DNA of 64,000 nucleotides. Origin: Firmicutes bacterium HGW-Firmicutes-7 (GTDB lineage Bacteria > Bacillota > Clostridia > Lachnospirales > Vallitaleaceae). The notes beneath the pieces are model-generated. The model saw only the letters and a program-made list of their open reading frames with translations, was not told where the DNA came from and did no database searches. This document shows, one piece after another, positions 17,381 to 25,622 of this stretch (its first letter is position 1; each line of letters starts with the position of its first letter). Made by a program: the position numbers and the translations under genes. The stretch lies in assembly GCA_002841375.1 (NCBI GenBank), contig PGZO01000013.1, positions 44,240 to 108,239 of the forward strand, in the 5' to 3' direction.

Positions 17381-18925
17381 TTAATATTTACAAGATACAG
17401 AAAAGGTTATAAAAGAATTTGGATCCTCTTCTGTTCCTGATTCTGAAATGGCAGGCACATAAACATCTGAAAAATCCATGCCTTTTAAGGTTTCAATAAA
17501 CTTCGCTACAGTGAGCTTATCCTTTGCTACACAACTGATTTCTAAGCTAGTCCCTGTGTCTGTTAAACTTAAATAAAATACATCCGAAGGCATTTGCTTT
17601 TCCATTACTTCAAGAACTGCTACAAACTGCTCTGAACTACTTTTAGAAGCCTCCATAATCTTTTCTCTGTATGCCAACCGATTCCTTAACGTTTCATAAT
17701 CTAATTTAATATTCTGCACTTCATTTGCAGCAGCGATGTCCTGTTCTAATTGTTCTTTTTTTCGTTCTAACGCAATATTTTTACCTTGGAAATATCCAAA
17801 GGCTGCGACTAAAGAAACCGCAACTAAAATAACGAGCAATAATGAGGTTCTTTTTCTAGATTGAGAATGTACCCCCTCAGCAATCGTTCTTGGCACTAAA
17901 TTAATTTCTGAATACGCAGCACCGATAACATTAGAGAAAAATCCTTCAACATTTCCAAGATTATTGCTTCCTTTAACACTATTAAAATCTTTAATTAATT
18001 TAGTCTTAATATCAAAGAACTTTTCTATAAATTCCTCTATACCATAAATGTTGGCACCACCACCAACAATAAAAATCGATTCAATTTTATCTTGATTTCT
18101 TGAAGTATAATAATCTACTAGTCTTGCAACGCCATTTAGTATCTGATTCATTGATGAAGAAATATCATTACTTAAATATGGATTTTCATCTTGTTCGATG
18201 TTAAGCAATGGCCTTTCTTTACTAATTCGAATCGCTTCTATCTTATTCACTTCAAAATGATTCATAATACAGTCCAACAAAAGACCAGTACCAAAAGATA
18301 AATTACGATTAAACTTTAACACATCATTCACCATAATTGATACCATTGTACTCTCACTGCCCATATCGAGAATCATGGAAATGCCTTCGATCTTTTCCTT
18401 TTTAATGAAATTGGTTAAGCTATTGCCCGCGTAATCAATTCCAACTAATTTTACGTCCATTAGATCTGCAAGGCTCACATATTCCTGCACTACACTTGTC
18501 AGTGCTGCTATAATACTTACCTTTAATGTCTTTTCACCATTCACCTCTACCGTATCCGTGATAACATAATCAAGAATATATTCACTTAAATTAACTGGAA
18601 AATATTCTGCTGCATTGTTCTCAATGACTGGTCGAAGCTTTTTAGGTTTTAAGTTTGGAAAATCAACTTCTCTAGTAATAACTTTACTACTAGTAATTGT
18701 AAAAACTACCCGCTTATTTTTAAATCTTTCTTCCTTTAAAGTTGCTTTAATCGTATTGTTTAGTGTAACCTTGTCAAGAATAATTCCATCATTAATACAG
18801 TTCCCAGGAGTTGGAATAACCGCAAACTTATTGATTTTAACATTATCCTTATTCCTTACCAAATCAGCAATTTTAATTTGCTCATTGCCTATATCAATAA
18901 TCAGGCAATTCTTTGGATAAATCAT
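17381..18925 (-). CDS. pilM: PilM-PilN fusion, type IV pilus assembly
   Basis: The first ~370 residues are an actin-like ATPase of the PilM/FtsA type (CLIIDIGNEQIKIADL; ISMILDMGSESTMVSIMV; IESIFIVGGGANIYGIEEF). A membrane helix (SLLLVILVAVSLVAAFGYFQ) and a PilN-like coiled coil and ferredoxin-like domain follow. PilM and PilN are separate interacting proteins in proteobacteria, so one chain here fixes their stoichiometry. The start is the ATG at 18923-18925, seven bases after AGGGGGG; a frame opening seven codons earlier would contain that site. Confidence 0.85.
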   Translation of the reverse strand: MIYPKNCLIIDIGNEQIKIADLVRNKDNVKINKFAVIPTPGNCINDGIILDKVTLNNTIKATLKEERFKNKRVVFTITSSKVITREVDFPNLKPKKLRPVIENNAAEYFPVNLSEYILDYVITDTVEVNGEKTLKVSIIAALTSVVQEYVSLADLMDVKLVGIDYAGNSLTNFIKKEKIEGISMILDMGSESTMVSIMVNDVLKFNRNLSFGTGLLLDCIMNHFEVNKIEAIRISKERPLLNIEQDENPYLSNDISSSMNQILNGVARLVDYYTSRNQDKIESIFIVGGGANIYGIEEFIEKFFDIKTKLIKDFNSVKGSNNLGNVEGFFSNVIGAAYSEINLVPRTIAEGVHSQSRKRTSLLLVILVAVSLVAAFGYFQGKNIALERKKEQLEQDIAAANEVQNIKLDYETLRNRLAYREKIMEASKSSSEQFVAVLEVMEKQMPSDVFYLSLTDTGTSLEISCVAKDKLTVAKFIETLKGMDFSDVYVPAISESGTEEDPNSFITFSVSCKY

Positions 18926-18950
18926 GAGAGTGCCCCCCTCTTTCATAAGT

Positions 18951-19691
18951 TTATAATATTAAAGAAAGATACCATATAATCATTGCATCTCCAAACAAAG
19001 CAGAAACCATAATACCTAACGTTAAAAAAGGTCCAAAAGGTATCATCTGCTCTCTTTTCATAATCTTTAATGCAATTAAAGTAAGTCCAATGACTGCCCC
19101 AACAACAGAACCTAGCATTAACGCTAGAAGTATTTTCTCCCAACCTAATAGAAGCCCTGCTACAGCCATAAGCTTAATATCCCCACCACCCATCTTTCCT
19201 CTTGTTACGATGGCAATGATAAGAAGTAATGCACTTACTATAAAAAATCCAATTAAATAGCTCATATAGTTTTCTATATCAAAAAAAAGGTTAATGCTTG
19301 CTAGAACAGTTAACGCAATAACCAAACCATTGGGTATAATATAATGTCTGAAGTCAATCATCCCAATTACTAAAAGAATAGAAAACAAAATACAATAAAT
19401 AATCGTTTCCTTACTCAATCCATAAATAGCGAAAATCCCCATATAAGCTGCCCCGTTGGACAGCTCTATAATGGGATATTGAATTGATATATTCGTCTGA
19501 CAATAACGACACTTCCCACGAAGAAATACGTACGTAACTACTGGTATAAGATCATACCAAGCAAGCTTATGCGAACAGTTAAAACAGTGAGAAGGCGTGT
19601 ATACAATATCTTCTTTTCTAGGTATTCGATAAATACATACGTTAAGAAAGCTGCCGATGAGGATACCTAGGAAAACAATTATTAAATACAT
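18951..19691 (-). CDS. pilD: Type IV prepilin peptidase
   Basis: Membrane aspartic protease that removes prepilin leaders and N-methylates the new terminus. The 246-residue protein has the cytoplasmic four-Cys zinc region (CFNCSHKLAWYD and CRYCQTNISIQYP), the methyltransferase-domain start GSFLNVCIYRIPR, and the two catalytic Asp in MIDFRHYIIPN and GGGDIKLMAVAG. About seven further membrane segments follow. It begins on the base after the major pilin stop. It should process PilA and the minor pilins of the same operon. Confidence 0.95.
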   Translation of the reverse strand: MYLIIVFLGILIGSFLNVCIYRIPRKEDIVYTPSHCFNCSHKLAWYDLIPVVTYVFLRGKCRYCQTNISIQYPIIELSNGAAYMGIFAIYGLSKETIIYCILFSILLVIGMIDFRHYIIPNGLVIALTVLASINLFFDIENYMSYLIGFFIVSALLLIIAIVTRGKMGGGDIKLMAVAGLLLGWEKILLALMLGSVVGAVIGLTLIALKIMKREQMIPFGPFLTLGIMVSALFGDAMIIWYLSLIL

Positions 19692-20177
19692 TTAATCTCT
19701 ATCATATTCTGGACCTGGAGTTGGGTATAACTCAGCGGTGTTTGTTCCAGCATCATCATCAGAAGCAACTATTTCGATATCTCCAGAATCCAATATTGTA
19801 AGAATAAATCTATCTACTACTACACCTGCAACAGCAGTTTTAAACTTTGGCTCTGGCGCTCTACTATTAAAATATGCTTCAAAAGCATCAGCAACAGAAT
19901 CTCTACCTGCATCATCAGGTGTAACAGCTCCTGCCTCAAAATAATATTCACCAGCAACATCATCAATCGTATCTGCTTGAGCAACAAATGTTGCTGCTGA
20001 AGAAGCCATCGTCCTAGCGTTTGCTATATCAGTACCTTTTCTTGAATTATCAACAGCATTTAAAATATTTGGTATAGCAATAGCTGCAATAATTGCTAAA
20101 ATTGCGATAACGATAATTAACTCAATTAATGTAAAACCTTTTTCATTTCCCCACGTTCTTTGAATTGAATTTTTCAT
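19692..20177 (-). CDS. pilA: Major type IV pilin
   Basis: The leader MKNSIQRTWGNEKG is followed by FTLIELIIVIAILAIIAAIA, giving Phe at +1 and Glu at +5 after cleavage, then IPNILNAVDNSRKGTD. The 161-residue precursor has an acidic, alanine-rich globular domain without Cys, unlike disulfide-looped proteobacterial pilins. The ATG at 20175-20177 is chosen for its AAGGAG eight bases upstream; an upstream frame start 15 codons earlier lacks one. Position between pilC and pilD and the clean leader make it the probable main fibre subunit. Confidence 0.92.
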   Translation of the reverse strand: MKNSIQRTWGNEKGFTLIELIIVIAILAIIAAIAIPNILNAVDNSRKGTDIANARTMASSAATFVAQADTIDDVAGEYYFEAGAVTPDDAGRDSVADAFEAYFNSRAPEPKFKTAVAGVVVDRFILTILDSGDIEIVASDDDAGTNTAELYPTPGPEYDRD

Positions 20178-20240
20178 ATTACATTCTCCTTTTTTTAAAT
20201 TAATAATTTTATTAAGGTTCAATTTATTTCAACCGTTCTT

Positions 20241-21449
20241 CTAGTAGGTGCCTAACTCACCATACATTCCGAACATTGGTTGTACAATAGATATAACGAC
20301 AAATCCAACGACTATTGCGAGAAAGACGATAATCAGCGGCTCTAACATAGTAGTAAGCTGTGATACAGCTGTATCTACTTCACCGTCATAGAAGTCTGCC
20401 ACCTTGTTTAAGATTGGTTCAAGCTGTCCAGTATTCTCACCAATCTTAACCATATGGGTAATCATTGGTGGAAAGATGTCCATCTCTTCAATCGGTTTTG
20501 ACAAAGGCACGCCTTTACTTACTTGATCCCTTGCATTTATAAAGCCTTTTTCTACTTTGTAATTATCAACGACCTTCGATACAATTTCTAGTGCATCTAA
20601 TATTGGTAGTCCTGATGCAAGTAAAGTACTCATCGTTCTTGAAAACCTTGATGCAACGATCTTAACGTTAACTTTTCCTATTACGGGCATAACCAACTTA
20701 ACCCCACTAAGTGTCATCTTCCCATATTCAGTGTTAGCAAAGTAAGCAAACCCGCCACCACCAATAACAATAATACCAATTAATATGTACCATTTATGTA
20801 TCACAAAATCACTAATACCAATAAGTGCTTTTGTAGTTGGTGGTAATTCTGCGCCTAAATCAGCAAACAGTTCAACAAAGGTTGGAATAACAAACGCCAA
20901 TAATATAACAATTACCCCGATGGCAATTATAGATACAATCATCGGATACATTGTTGCTTTTTTAATATTCTGTTTTAGCTTATATTCCTTCTCAAAATGT
21001 TCAGCCATTCTCTGTAGGGCGATTTCAAGATTACCACTTGCTTCTCCGGCTTCTACCATATTAATTAGAATCGAAGGAAAGTACTTGTCATGTTTTCTCA
21101 TAGATCCTGATAAAGAATCTCCTGCTTCCACACTCGTATAAACTTCAGCAATCAGTTTTTTGAAAAATTTATTTTCTGTTTGAGATCTAAGAAGATCTAA
21201 TGCTTCTAATACACTAATACCTGCTGTCAATATGGCTTCAAATTGTTGACAAAATATTGTAATGTCTTTTGTCTTTACAGGATTGCCAATAATTATTTCC
21301 TTTTGAAGTGCAGATTCTTCTGTTACATTGATTGGGTAATACCCGCTGTCTTTTAATATTGTAATTGCACCATTTTTATCACTGGCTTCTATTTTACCTT
21401 TTTTTGATTTCCCTTGCTTGGTCATTGCAGAATATGTAAAATTTGCCAC
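20241..21449 (-). CDS. pilC: Type IV pilus platform protein PilC
   Basis: Inner-membrane core on which the PilB and PilT motors act. The 402-residue product has two GspF/T2SF domains (about 65-190 and 270-390) with the paired motifs FCQQFEAILTAGISVLEALD and FSRTMSTLLASGLPILDALE, and three membrane helices. The start is GTG (21447-21449), preceded by GGGGGC. A c-di-GMP riboswitch and an extra promoter lie upstream, so this is the first gene of a separately controlled unit comprising pilC, pilA, pilD and the assembly and minor pilin genes. Confidence 0.95.
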   Translation of the reverse strand: MANFTYSAMTKQGKSKKGKIEASDKNGAITILKDSGYYPINVTEESALQKEIIIGNPVKTKDITIFCQQFEAILTAGISVLEALDLLRSQTENKFFKKLIAEVYTSVEAGDSLSGSMRKHDKYFPSILINMVEAGEASGNLEIALQRMAEHFEKEYKLKQNIKKATMYPMIVSIIAIGVIVILLAFVIPTFVELFADLGAELPPTTKALIGISDFVIHKWYILIGIIVIGGGGFAYFANTEYGKMTLSGVKLVMPVIGKVNVKIVASRFSRTMSTLLASGLPILDALEIVSKVVDNYKVEKGFINARDQVSKGVPLSKPIEEMDIFPPMITHMVKIGENTGQLEPILNKVADFYDGEVDTAVSQLTTMLEPLIIVFLAIVVGFVVISIVQPMFGMYGELGTY

Positions 21450-21554
21450 AATATTGCCCCCTAGCTTTCCAGTTATTTATCCCATTTAAGCTTTTTTGAT
21501 AAAAATTTTAATAATTGACTAAAAAATGACAGCATTTGCATTACTAGTCAAACA

Positions 21555-21584
21555 ATTATACCATACATATTCTGATTAGCGCAA
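21555..21584 (-). promoter_or_regulatory. Extended -10 promoter for pilC, after the riboswitch
   Basis: On the minus strand TTGCGC (21579-21584), an 18-base spacer and TGGTATAAT (TATAAT at 21555-21560) form an extended -10 promoter. It lies downstream of the riboswitch terminator, so pilC could be transcribed at a basal level independently of c-di-GMP. Confidence 0.6.
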
Positions 21585-21651
21585 GCATTACTACGGGTTT
21601 ACATACTGCAAATGTAAGGAAAAAATCACAATCTTTCCTATTTTTGGGTAC

Positions 21652-21692
21652 AAAAAAAACTCCTTTCGGTGGCTAGGCTGCCATATTAAAGG
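21652..21692 (-). terminator. Riboswitch expression-platform terminator
   Basis: On the minus strand CCTTT pairs with AAAGG across an inner GGC/GCC stem and is followed by AG and eight T residues (21652-21659). The left arm overlaps the aptamer's P3 side, so ligand binding and terminator formation can exclude each other. Confidence 0.6.
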
Positions 21693-21735
21693 CCCTATAG
21701 CTTTGCGTCCCAACCTTTCGATTGGTTTGCTATTA
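21662..21735 (-). ncRNA. Cyclic di-GMP-I (GEMM-I) riboswitch
   Basis: The minus-strand RNA reads AGCAAACC, then a six-pair stem CCAATC-GAAA-GGTTGG with a GAAA tetraloop, then the invariant GGGACGCAAAGC, then P3 with GGGCC and GGCAGCC as in known GEMM-I aptamers. It precedes pilC, pilA and pilD. In Clostridioides difficile a c-di-GMP riboswitch of another class controls the main pilin operon, so control of piliation by c-di-GMP is expected here. Whether it switches genes on or off cannot be read from the sequence with certainty. Confidence 0.92.
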
Positions 21736-21753
21736 TCGTTGCAAGCTTAACTT

Positions 21754-21784
21754 AAAAAAGTACAATTATTTAGTTTTATTGTAC
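21754..21784 (-). terminator. Hairpin with T-run, probable pilB-pilT terminator
   Basis: On the minus strand GTACAAT pairs with ATTGTAC and six T residues follow. It would end transcripts reading through from pilT. It also begins where a transcript from the promoter at 21790-21818 would start, which makes the start point of the riboswitch leader uncertain. Confidence 0.6.
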
Positions 21785-21789
21785 CTTTC

Positions 21790-21818
21790 ATTATACACGC
21801 TATTTAACTTTCACGCAA
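21790..21818 (-). promoter_or_regulatory. SigA-type promoter before the riboswitch
   Basis: On the minus strand TTGCGT (21813-21818), a 17-base spacer and a perfect TATAAT (21790-21795). It would produce a leader containing the hairpin at 21754-21784 and the c-di-GMP aptamer. Confidence 0.6.
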
Positions 21819-21895
21819 TGTATTTATTTCAATATTTTAATATATTCTTCGAAAATAGTACTAATTCACTACGCCAACTTGATTATACTAGGCCG

Positions 21896-22951
21896 TTAGA
21901 CGAGTCTTCTTTCAATTCCACCAGGGTCTGCAGCAAATATTAACGCCTGCTCCTTCGTAATTAAGTCCATTCGTAGTAGGTCAATTAACGCATCGTCCAT
22001 CGTTTGCATGCCTATTCGCTTATTTGTTTGCATAATTGATAGTATTTGATGTGTCTTTTGTTCACGTATTAGGTTTCGAACTGCTTGATTAATATGTAAA
22101 ATTTCAAATGCAGCAACTCTTCCTTTATTGTCCTTGGTTGGTACGAGCTGTTGAGACACGACAGCTTGAAGTACGGCAGCGAGCTGAATTCTAATTTGTT
22201 GTTGCTGATGTGGTGGAAATACATCAATTACACGGTCAATTGTACTGACAGCTCCTGTTGTATGTAGGGTTGACAATACTAAGTGACCTGTTTCAGCTGC
22301 AGTTACTGCAATTGAAATCGTTTCAAGGTCTCTCATTTCACCAACTAGTATGACGTCAGGGTCTTGTCTGAGTGCTGCTCTTAGTGCATTAGAATAACTC
22401 ATGGAATCCAGCCCCATTTCCCGCTGATTTACAATACTTTTATTATGTGAATGTAAATATTCAATAGGGTCTTCTAATGTAATAACATGACAGCTTCTCG
22501 TCTTATTTATTTGTCCAATAAGAGATGCAAGGGTGGTTGATTTTCCGCTTCCTGTTGGCCCTGTTACTAGAATAAGCCCACGCTTTTTCGTATAGAGATC
22601 AATAATAGAAGGTGGCAACCCAAGTCTCACAGGGTCGGGAATTGCAGAGTCTACCAACCGAAGTGCTGCGGCAACTGAACCCCTTTGCTTAAACGCATTT
22701 ACACGAAATCGTCCAATGGATGCAATAGAAAAAGAAAAGTCAACCTCACCGTATTCGTCAAAGTGTTCTTTTTGTTTAACGCTCATAATAGATTCGACCA
22801 ATGCGCCCGTAACTTCTGGCAATAGGCGTTCTTGCTCTTGATATTGTAGGTCGCCATTAATTCTTAGAATTGGTGGTACCCCGACTGTAATATGCAAATC
22901 AGAGGCTTTTTTCTCTTTTGCTTCTCTTAGTAGCTCTTCCATTGATATCAT
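21896..22951 (-). CDS. pilT: Pilus retraction ATPase PilT
   Basis: Hexameric secretion ATPase that depolymerises the pilus and so drives twitching. The 351-residue protein has MEELLREAKEKKASDLHITV at the N-terminus, Walker A GPTGSGKSTT (131-140), the Asp box ITLEDPIEYLH, Walker B VILVGEMRDLETI, the His box LVLSTLHTTGAVSTIDRVID, and lacks the zinc-binding insert of PilB. Its presence means the pilus is retractable. It lies 16 bases after pilB. Confidence 0.95.
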   Translation of the reverse strand: MISMEELLREAKEKKASDLHITVGVPPILRINGDLQYQEQERLLPEVTGALVESIMSVKQKEHFDEYGEVDFSFSIASIGRFRVNAFKQRGSVAAALRLVDSAIPDPVRLGLPPSIIDLYTKKRGLILVTGPTGSGKSTTLASLIGQINKTRSCHVITLEDPIEYLHSHNKSIVNQREMGLDSMSYSNALRAALRQDPDVILVGEMRDLETISIAVTAAETGHLVLSTLHTTGAVSTIDRVIDVFPPHQQQQIRIQLAAVLQAVVSQQLVPTKDNKGRVAAFEILHINQAVRNLIREQKTHQILSIMQTNKRIGMQTMDDALIDLLRMDLITKEQALIFAADPGGIERRLV

Positions 22952-22967
22952 ACTTATTCACGCTCCC

Positions 22968-24671
22968 TTAATCATTCCCGTATGCAATTCTTAACATTTC
23001 TTCAACAGTTGTCGTGCCATTTAATACAAGTCTAGTTGCATTGTTTTTCAAGGTATTCAGCCCTTCATCAAGAGCAATTCGTTTAATCTCATCTGCAGTT
23101 CCTTCGTTATTGATTACTTCTCTGATCTTTTCAGTTACTGGCATAATTTCATATACCCCTATACGACCAGAATATCCAGATTCATTACAAATATGACAAC
23201 CAATTTTATTATAAATTTCAAGTTGCTCTTCCCTTGGAATTCCTAATACAATCTTATCGTTTTCCGTTGCATTAACTCTTTTTTTGCATTTTGGACATAG
23301 CTTTCGCACAAGTCGTTGCGCAATGACACCAACAACAGAAGCGCCTATTAAGAACGGCTCAACCCCCATGTCAATTAACCTTGTTATAGAGCTAGGTGCA
23401 TCATTCGTATGAAGTGTACTTACTACAAGATGTCCTGTAATAGACGCCTTTACTGCGATCTCCGCAGTTTCAGTATCTCTAATTTCCCCAATCATTATTA
23501 CATCAGGGTCTTGTCGCAAAATTGATCTTAACGCTGAGGCAAAGGTAAGTCCTGCCTTAGGATTAACGTGAACCTGATTAATGCCTTTAATTTGTGATTC
23601 TACTGGATCTTCAACTGTTACAATATTTATATCCTCTTTATTAATCTCATTAAGCGATGTATATAAGGTTGTAGATTTACCGCTTCCAGTGGGACCTGTA
23701 ACCAATATAATACCATAAGGATTGGATAGAATGCCTTCAAATTTATCTAAATCATCAGGGAAAAACCCCAGCTGCGCTTTTCCTTTATTAAAGCCTTCCT
23801 TACTGTTCACACGCATAACTATTTTTTCACCATATACTGTAGGTAATGAAGATACACGAACGTCATATTCCTTTTTATCTACAACGATGGAAATTCTACC
23901 ATCTTGTGGTTTTCTTTTTTCTGCAATATCCATTCCACCTATTATTTTAATTCTTGCTACAATCGCACTAAGCAAAGAGGTATCATACTCATACATTTGT
24001 TGTAATCTTCCATCCACTCTAAACCTTACTCGAATTTGCTTTTCATAAGGCTCAATGTGAATATCAGATGCTCTATGTCTTACTGATTGTTCCATCATCG
24101 TGTTTACTAATTTTACAATCGGGGCACTCTTAACCATGTCCCCTTCAATATCTTCTTCACTAATCTCTTTATCTAAATCTAGCGCATGTTCTTGCTTGAA
24201 TTGTTCAGCCGCACGCATAGCTTTTTGTGATCCATAATGCATTTCAATTGCTCGTAATATATTAACTTCCTCAGCAAGGAGAGGAACAACATCCTTTCCC
24301 GAAAAAATCTTAACATCATCAATAGCAAAAATATTAAGTGGGTCCGCCATAGCTACATAGACTTCTGTCTCTGTTTGCTTAACCGGAATCAACACATTTT
24401 TTCTTGCCATATCTTCAGTGATTGTTTTTGTGGCATTCGTATCAATTTCATACTCTTCAATATGTATATAAGGAATGCCCAATTGGTATTCTAATACTTC
24501 ATTGATACTTTGTTTTGTTACAAATCCTAATTGAATGAGGGCCTCTCCTATTCTAGAACCTGTATCCTTTTGTATTTTTAATGCCTCTTGCAACTGTTGA
24601 TCAGATATGATTCCATATTGAACCAATAAATCACCTAGTCTAAGTTTCTTGTTAAGCCCATGCTGTCTCAA
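22968..24671 (-). CDS. pilB: Pilus extension ATPase PilB
   Basis: Assembly motor of the pilus. It has the N-terminal MshEN/GspE_N region (KKLRLGDLLVQYGIISDQQL), Walker A GPTGSGKSTT (about residue 326), Walker B VIMIGEIRDTETAEIA, the His box and a four-Cys zinc motif (CPKCKK and CHIC). I prefer the TTG at 24669-24671 because AGAAGGTG lies upstream and the protein then starts as PilB proteins usually do; an ATG 21 codons earlier (to 24734) has no ribosome binding site. First gene of the locus, behind a good promoter. Confidence 0.93.
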   Translation of the reverse strand: MRQHGLNKKLRLGDLLVQYGIISDQQLQEALKIQKDTGSRIGEALIQLGFVTKQSINEVLEYQLGIPYIHIEEYEIDTNATKTITEDMARKNVLIPVKQTETEVYVAMADPLNIFAIDDVKIFSGKDVVPLLAEEVNILRAIEMHYGSQKAMRAAEQFKQEHALDLDKEISEEDIEGDMVKSAPIVKLVNTMMEQSVRHRASDIHIEPYEKQIRVRFRVDGRLQQMYEYDTSLLSAIVARIKIIGGMDIAEKRKPQDGRISIVVDKKEYDVRVSSLPTVYGEKIVMRVNSKEGFNKGKAQLGFFPDDLDKFEGILSNPYGIILVTGPTGSGKSTTLYTSLNEINKEDINIVTVEDPVESQIKGINQVHVNPKAGLTFASALRSILRQDPDVIMIGEIRDTETAEIAVKASITGHLVVSTLHTNDAPSSITRLIDMGVEPFLIGASVVGVIAQRLVRKLCPKCKKRVNATENDKIVLGIPREEQLEIYNKIGCHICNESGYSGRIGVYEIMPVTEKIREVINNEGTADEIKRIALDEGLNTLKNNATRLVLNGTTTVEEMLRIAYGND

Positions 24672-24756
24672 ACTTTTCACCTTCTTATTTATCTTATTGT
24701 GTATAGAAATTGTTCTTAAGAAGTGCTTGTCCATATAGTACGTTCAATGACATTTA

Positions 24757-24793
24757 CGTAACCCAGGAACTGAATAATCAGTCCATGGGTTAC
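24757..24793 (-). promoter_or_regulatory. Stable hairpin in the pilB leader
   Basis: GTAACCCA pairs with TGGGTTAC, continued inward by GGA/TCC and CTGA/TCAG around a four-base loop. It lies within the transcript expected from the promoter at 24822-24851 and has no T-run on that strand, so it is more likely a stabilising or regulatory leader structure than a terminator. Confidence 0.5.
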
Positions 24794-24821
24794 ATTTTCA
24801 CGATACGCCACTCTCTAATTC

Positions 24822-24851
24822 ATATTAAATGTTTCAACTACTATTTGTCAA
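24822..24851 (-). promoter_or_regulatory. SigA-type promoter for pilB-pilT
   Basis: On the minus strand a perfect TTGACA (24846-24851), an 18-base spacer and TAATAT (24822-24827). The implied leader to the preferred pilB start is about 140 bases. The -35 lies just beyond the sigK stop codon. Confidence 0.7.
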
Positions 24852-24864
24852 GGAAATTATTGAC

Positions 24865-25539
24865 TCACTCTTGGTGAAGCTCTTTTTTTAGTTTTGCCAA
24901 TGCTTTTTTCTCGATTCTAGAAACATATGACCTAGAAATACCTAACATATGAGCAATTTCTCTTTGCGTTTTTTCCGGCCGATCATTTAAACCATATCTA
25001 AGCTCAAGTACTAATTTTTCACGTTTTTTTAGGGTGCATTTGATTTTCTCATATAAATCTCTGATTTTCATCGTTAAATCTACTTGATCTATAATGCTGT
25101 CATCGTGCCCTTCAAAAACATCCATTAAGCTTATCTCATTGCCTTCTTTGTCAACGCCGATTGGCTCTTGTAATGAAACCTCTTTAATGAATTTTCTTTC
25201 ATTCCTTAGCATCATTAATATTTCATTTTCAATACATCTAGATGCATAAGTTGCAAGTCTCGTTCCTTTATCTACATCATAGGAGTTGATGGCTTTAATA
25301 AGACCAATCGTTCCAATTGAAATTAAATCGTCCATATCTCTATTCGGTGTGTTAAACTTTTTCACTACATGCGCTACCAATCTTAAATTTCTTTCTATTA
25401 ACATGTTTTTCGCATCAACATCACCTTGCTTACACTTTATTAAGCAGTCCGTTTCTTCTTGCGCTTTTAATGGTTTTGGGAAGGTTTGATTCGTAACGTA
25501 ATAACAACATGGTCGAATCAAAGAAATAAATTCAAGCAA
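24865..25539 (-). CDS. sigK: Late mother-cell sporulation sigma factor K
   Basis: Directs late mother-cell transcription, including coat and exosporium genes. The 224-residue product has the short pro-region MLEFISLIRPCCYYVTNQTF then PKPLKAQEE, region 2 (MLIERNLRLVAHVVKKF and DLISIGTIGLIKAINSYD) and region 4 ending TQREIAHMLGISRSYVSRIEKKAL, all close to SigK. The gene is continuous: no skin element interrupts it. The start is TTG (25537-25539) with GGAGA upstream. The upstream -10 CATATTATA suggests SigE/SigK control. Confidence 0.92.
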   Translation of the reverse strand: MLEFISLIRPCCYYVTNQTFPKPLKAQEETDCLIKCKQGDVDAKNMLIERNLRLVAHVVKKFNTPNRDMDDLISIGTIGLIKAINSYDVDKGTRLATYASRCIENEILMMLRNERKFIKEVSLQEPIGVDKEGNEISLMDVFEGHDDSIIDQVDLTMKIRDLYEKIKCTLKKREKLVLELRYGLNDRPEKTQREIAHMLGISRSYVSRIEKKALAKLKKELHQE

Positions 25540-25566
25540 TTAAATTCTCCAAAGATGCACTTATAA

Positions 25567-25594
25567 TATAATATGAAGGCAGCTTAAAGAATGT
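25567..25594 (-). promoter_or_regulatory. SigE/SigK-like promoter of sigK
   Basis: On the minus strand AC (25593-25594), 17 bases, then CATATTATA (25567-25575), which fits the SigK pattern AC-N16/17-CATANNNTA. The same arrangement, with the identical -10 in one case, precedes two genes of the spore-surface locus (57018-57045, 57696-57723). Confidence 0.55.
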
Positions 25595-25622
25595 GCAGAA
25601 ATAAATATTACTTTTTCATCAA

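Larger units (their letters stand above)
21450..21895. other. Regulatory gap between pilT and pilC
   Basis: In minus-strand order this 446-base gap contains a promoter (21790-21818), a hairpin with T-run (21754-21784), a c-di-GMP-I aptamer (21662-21735), its terminator (21652-21692) and a second promoter with extended -10 (21555-21584). No gene is seen. Confidence 0.8.

Noticed and set aside
24865..25539. Search for a skin-type insertion within sigK
   Set aside because: The frame is continuous from pro-region to region 4, so no intervening element is present.
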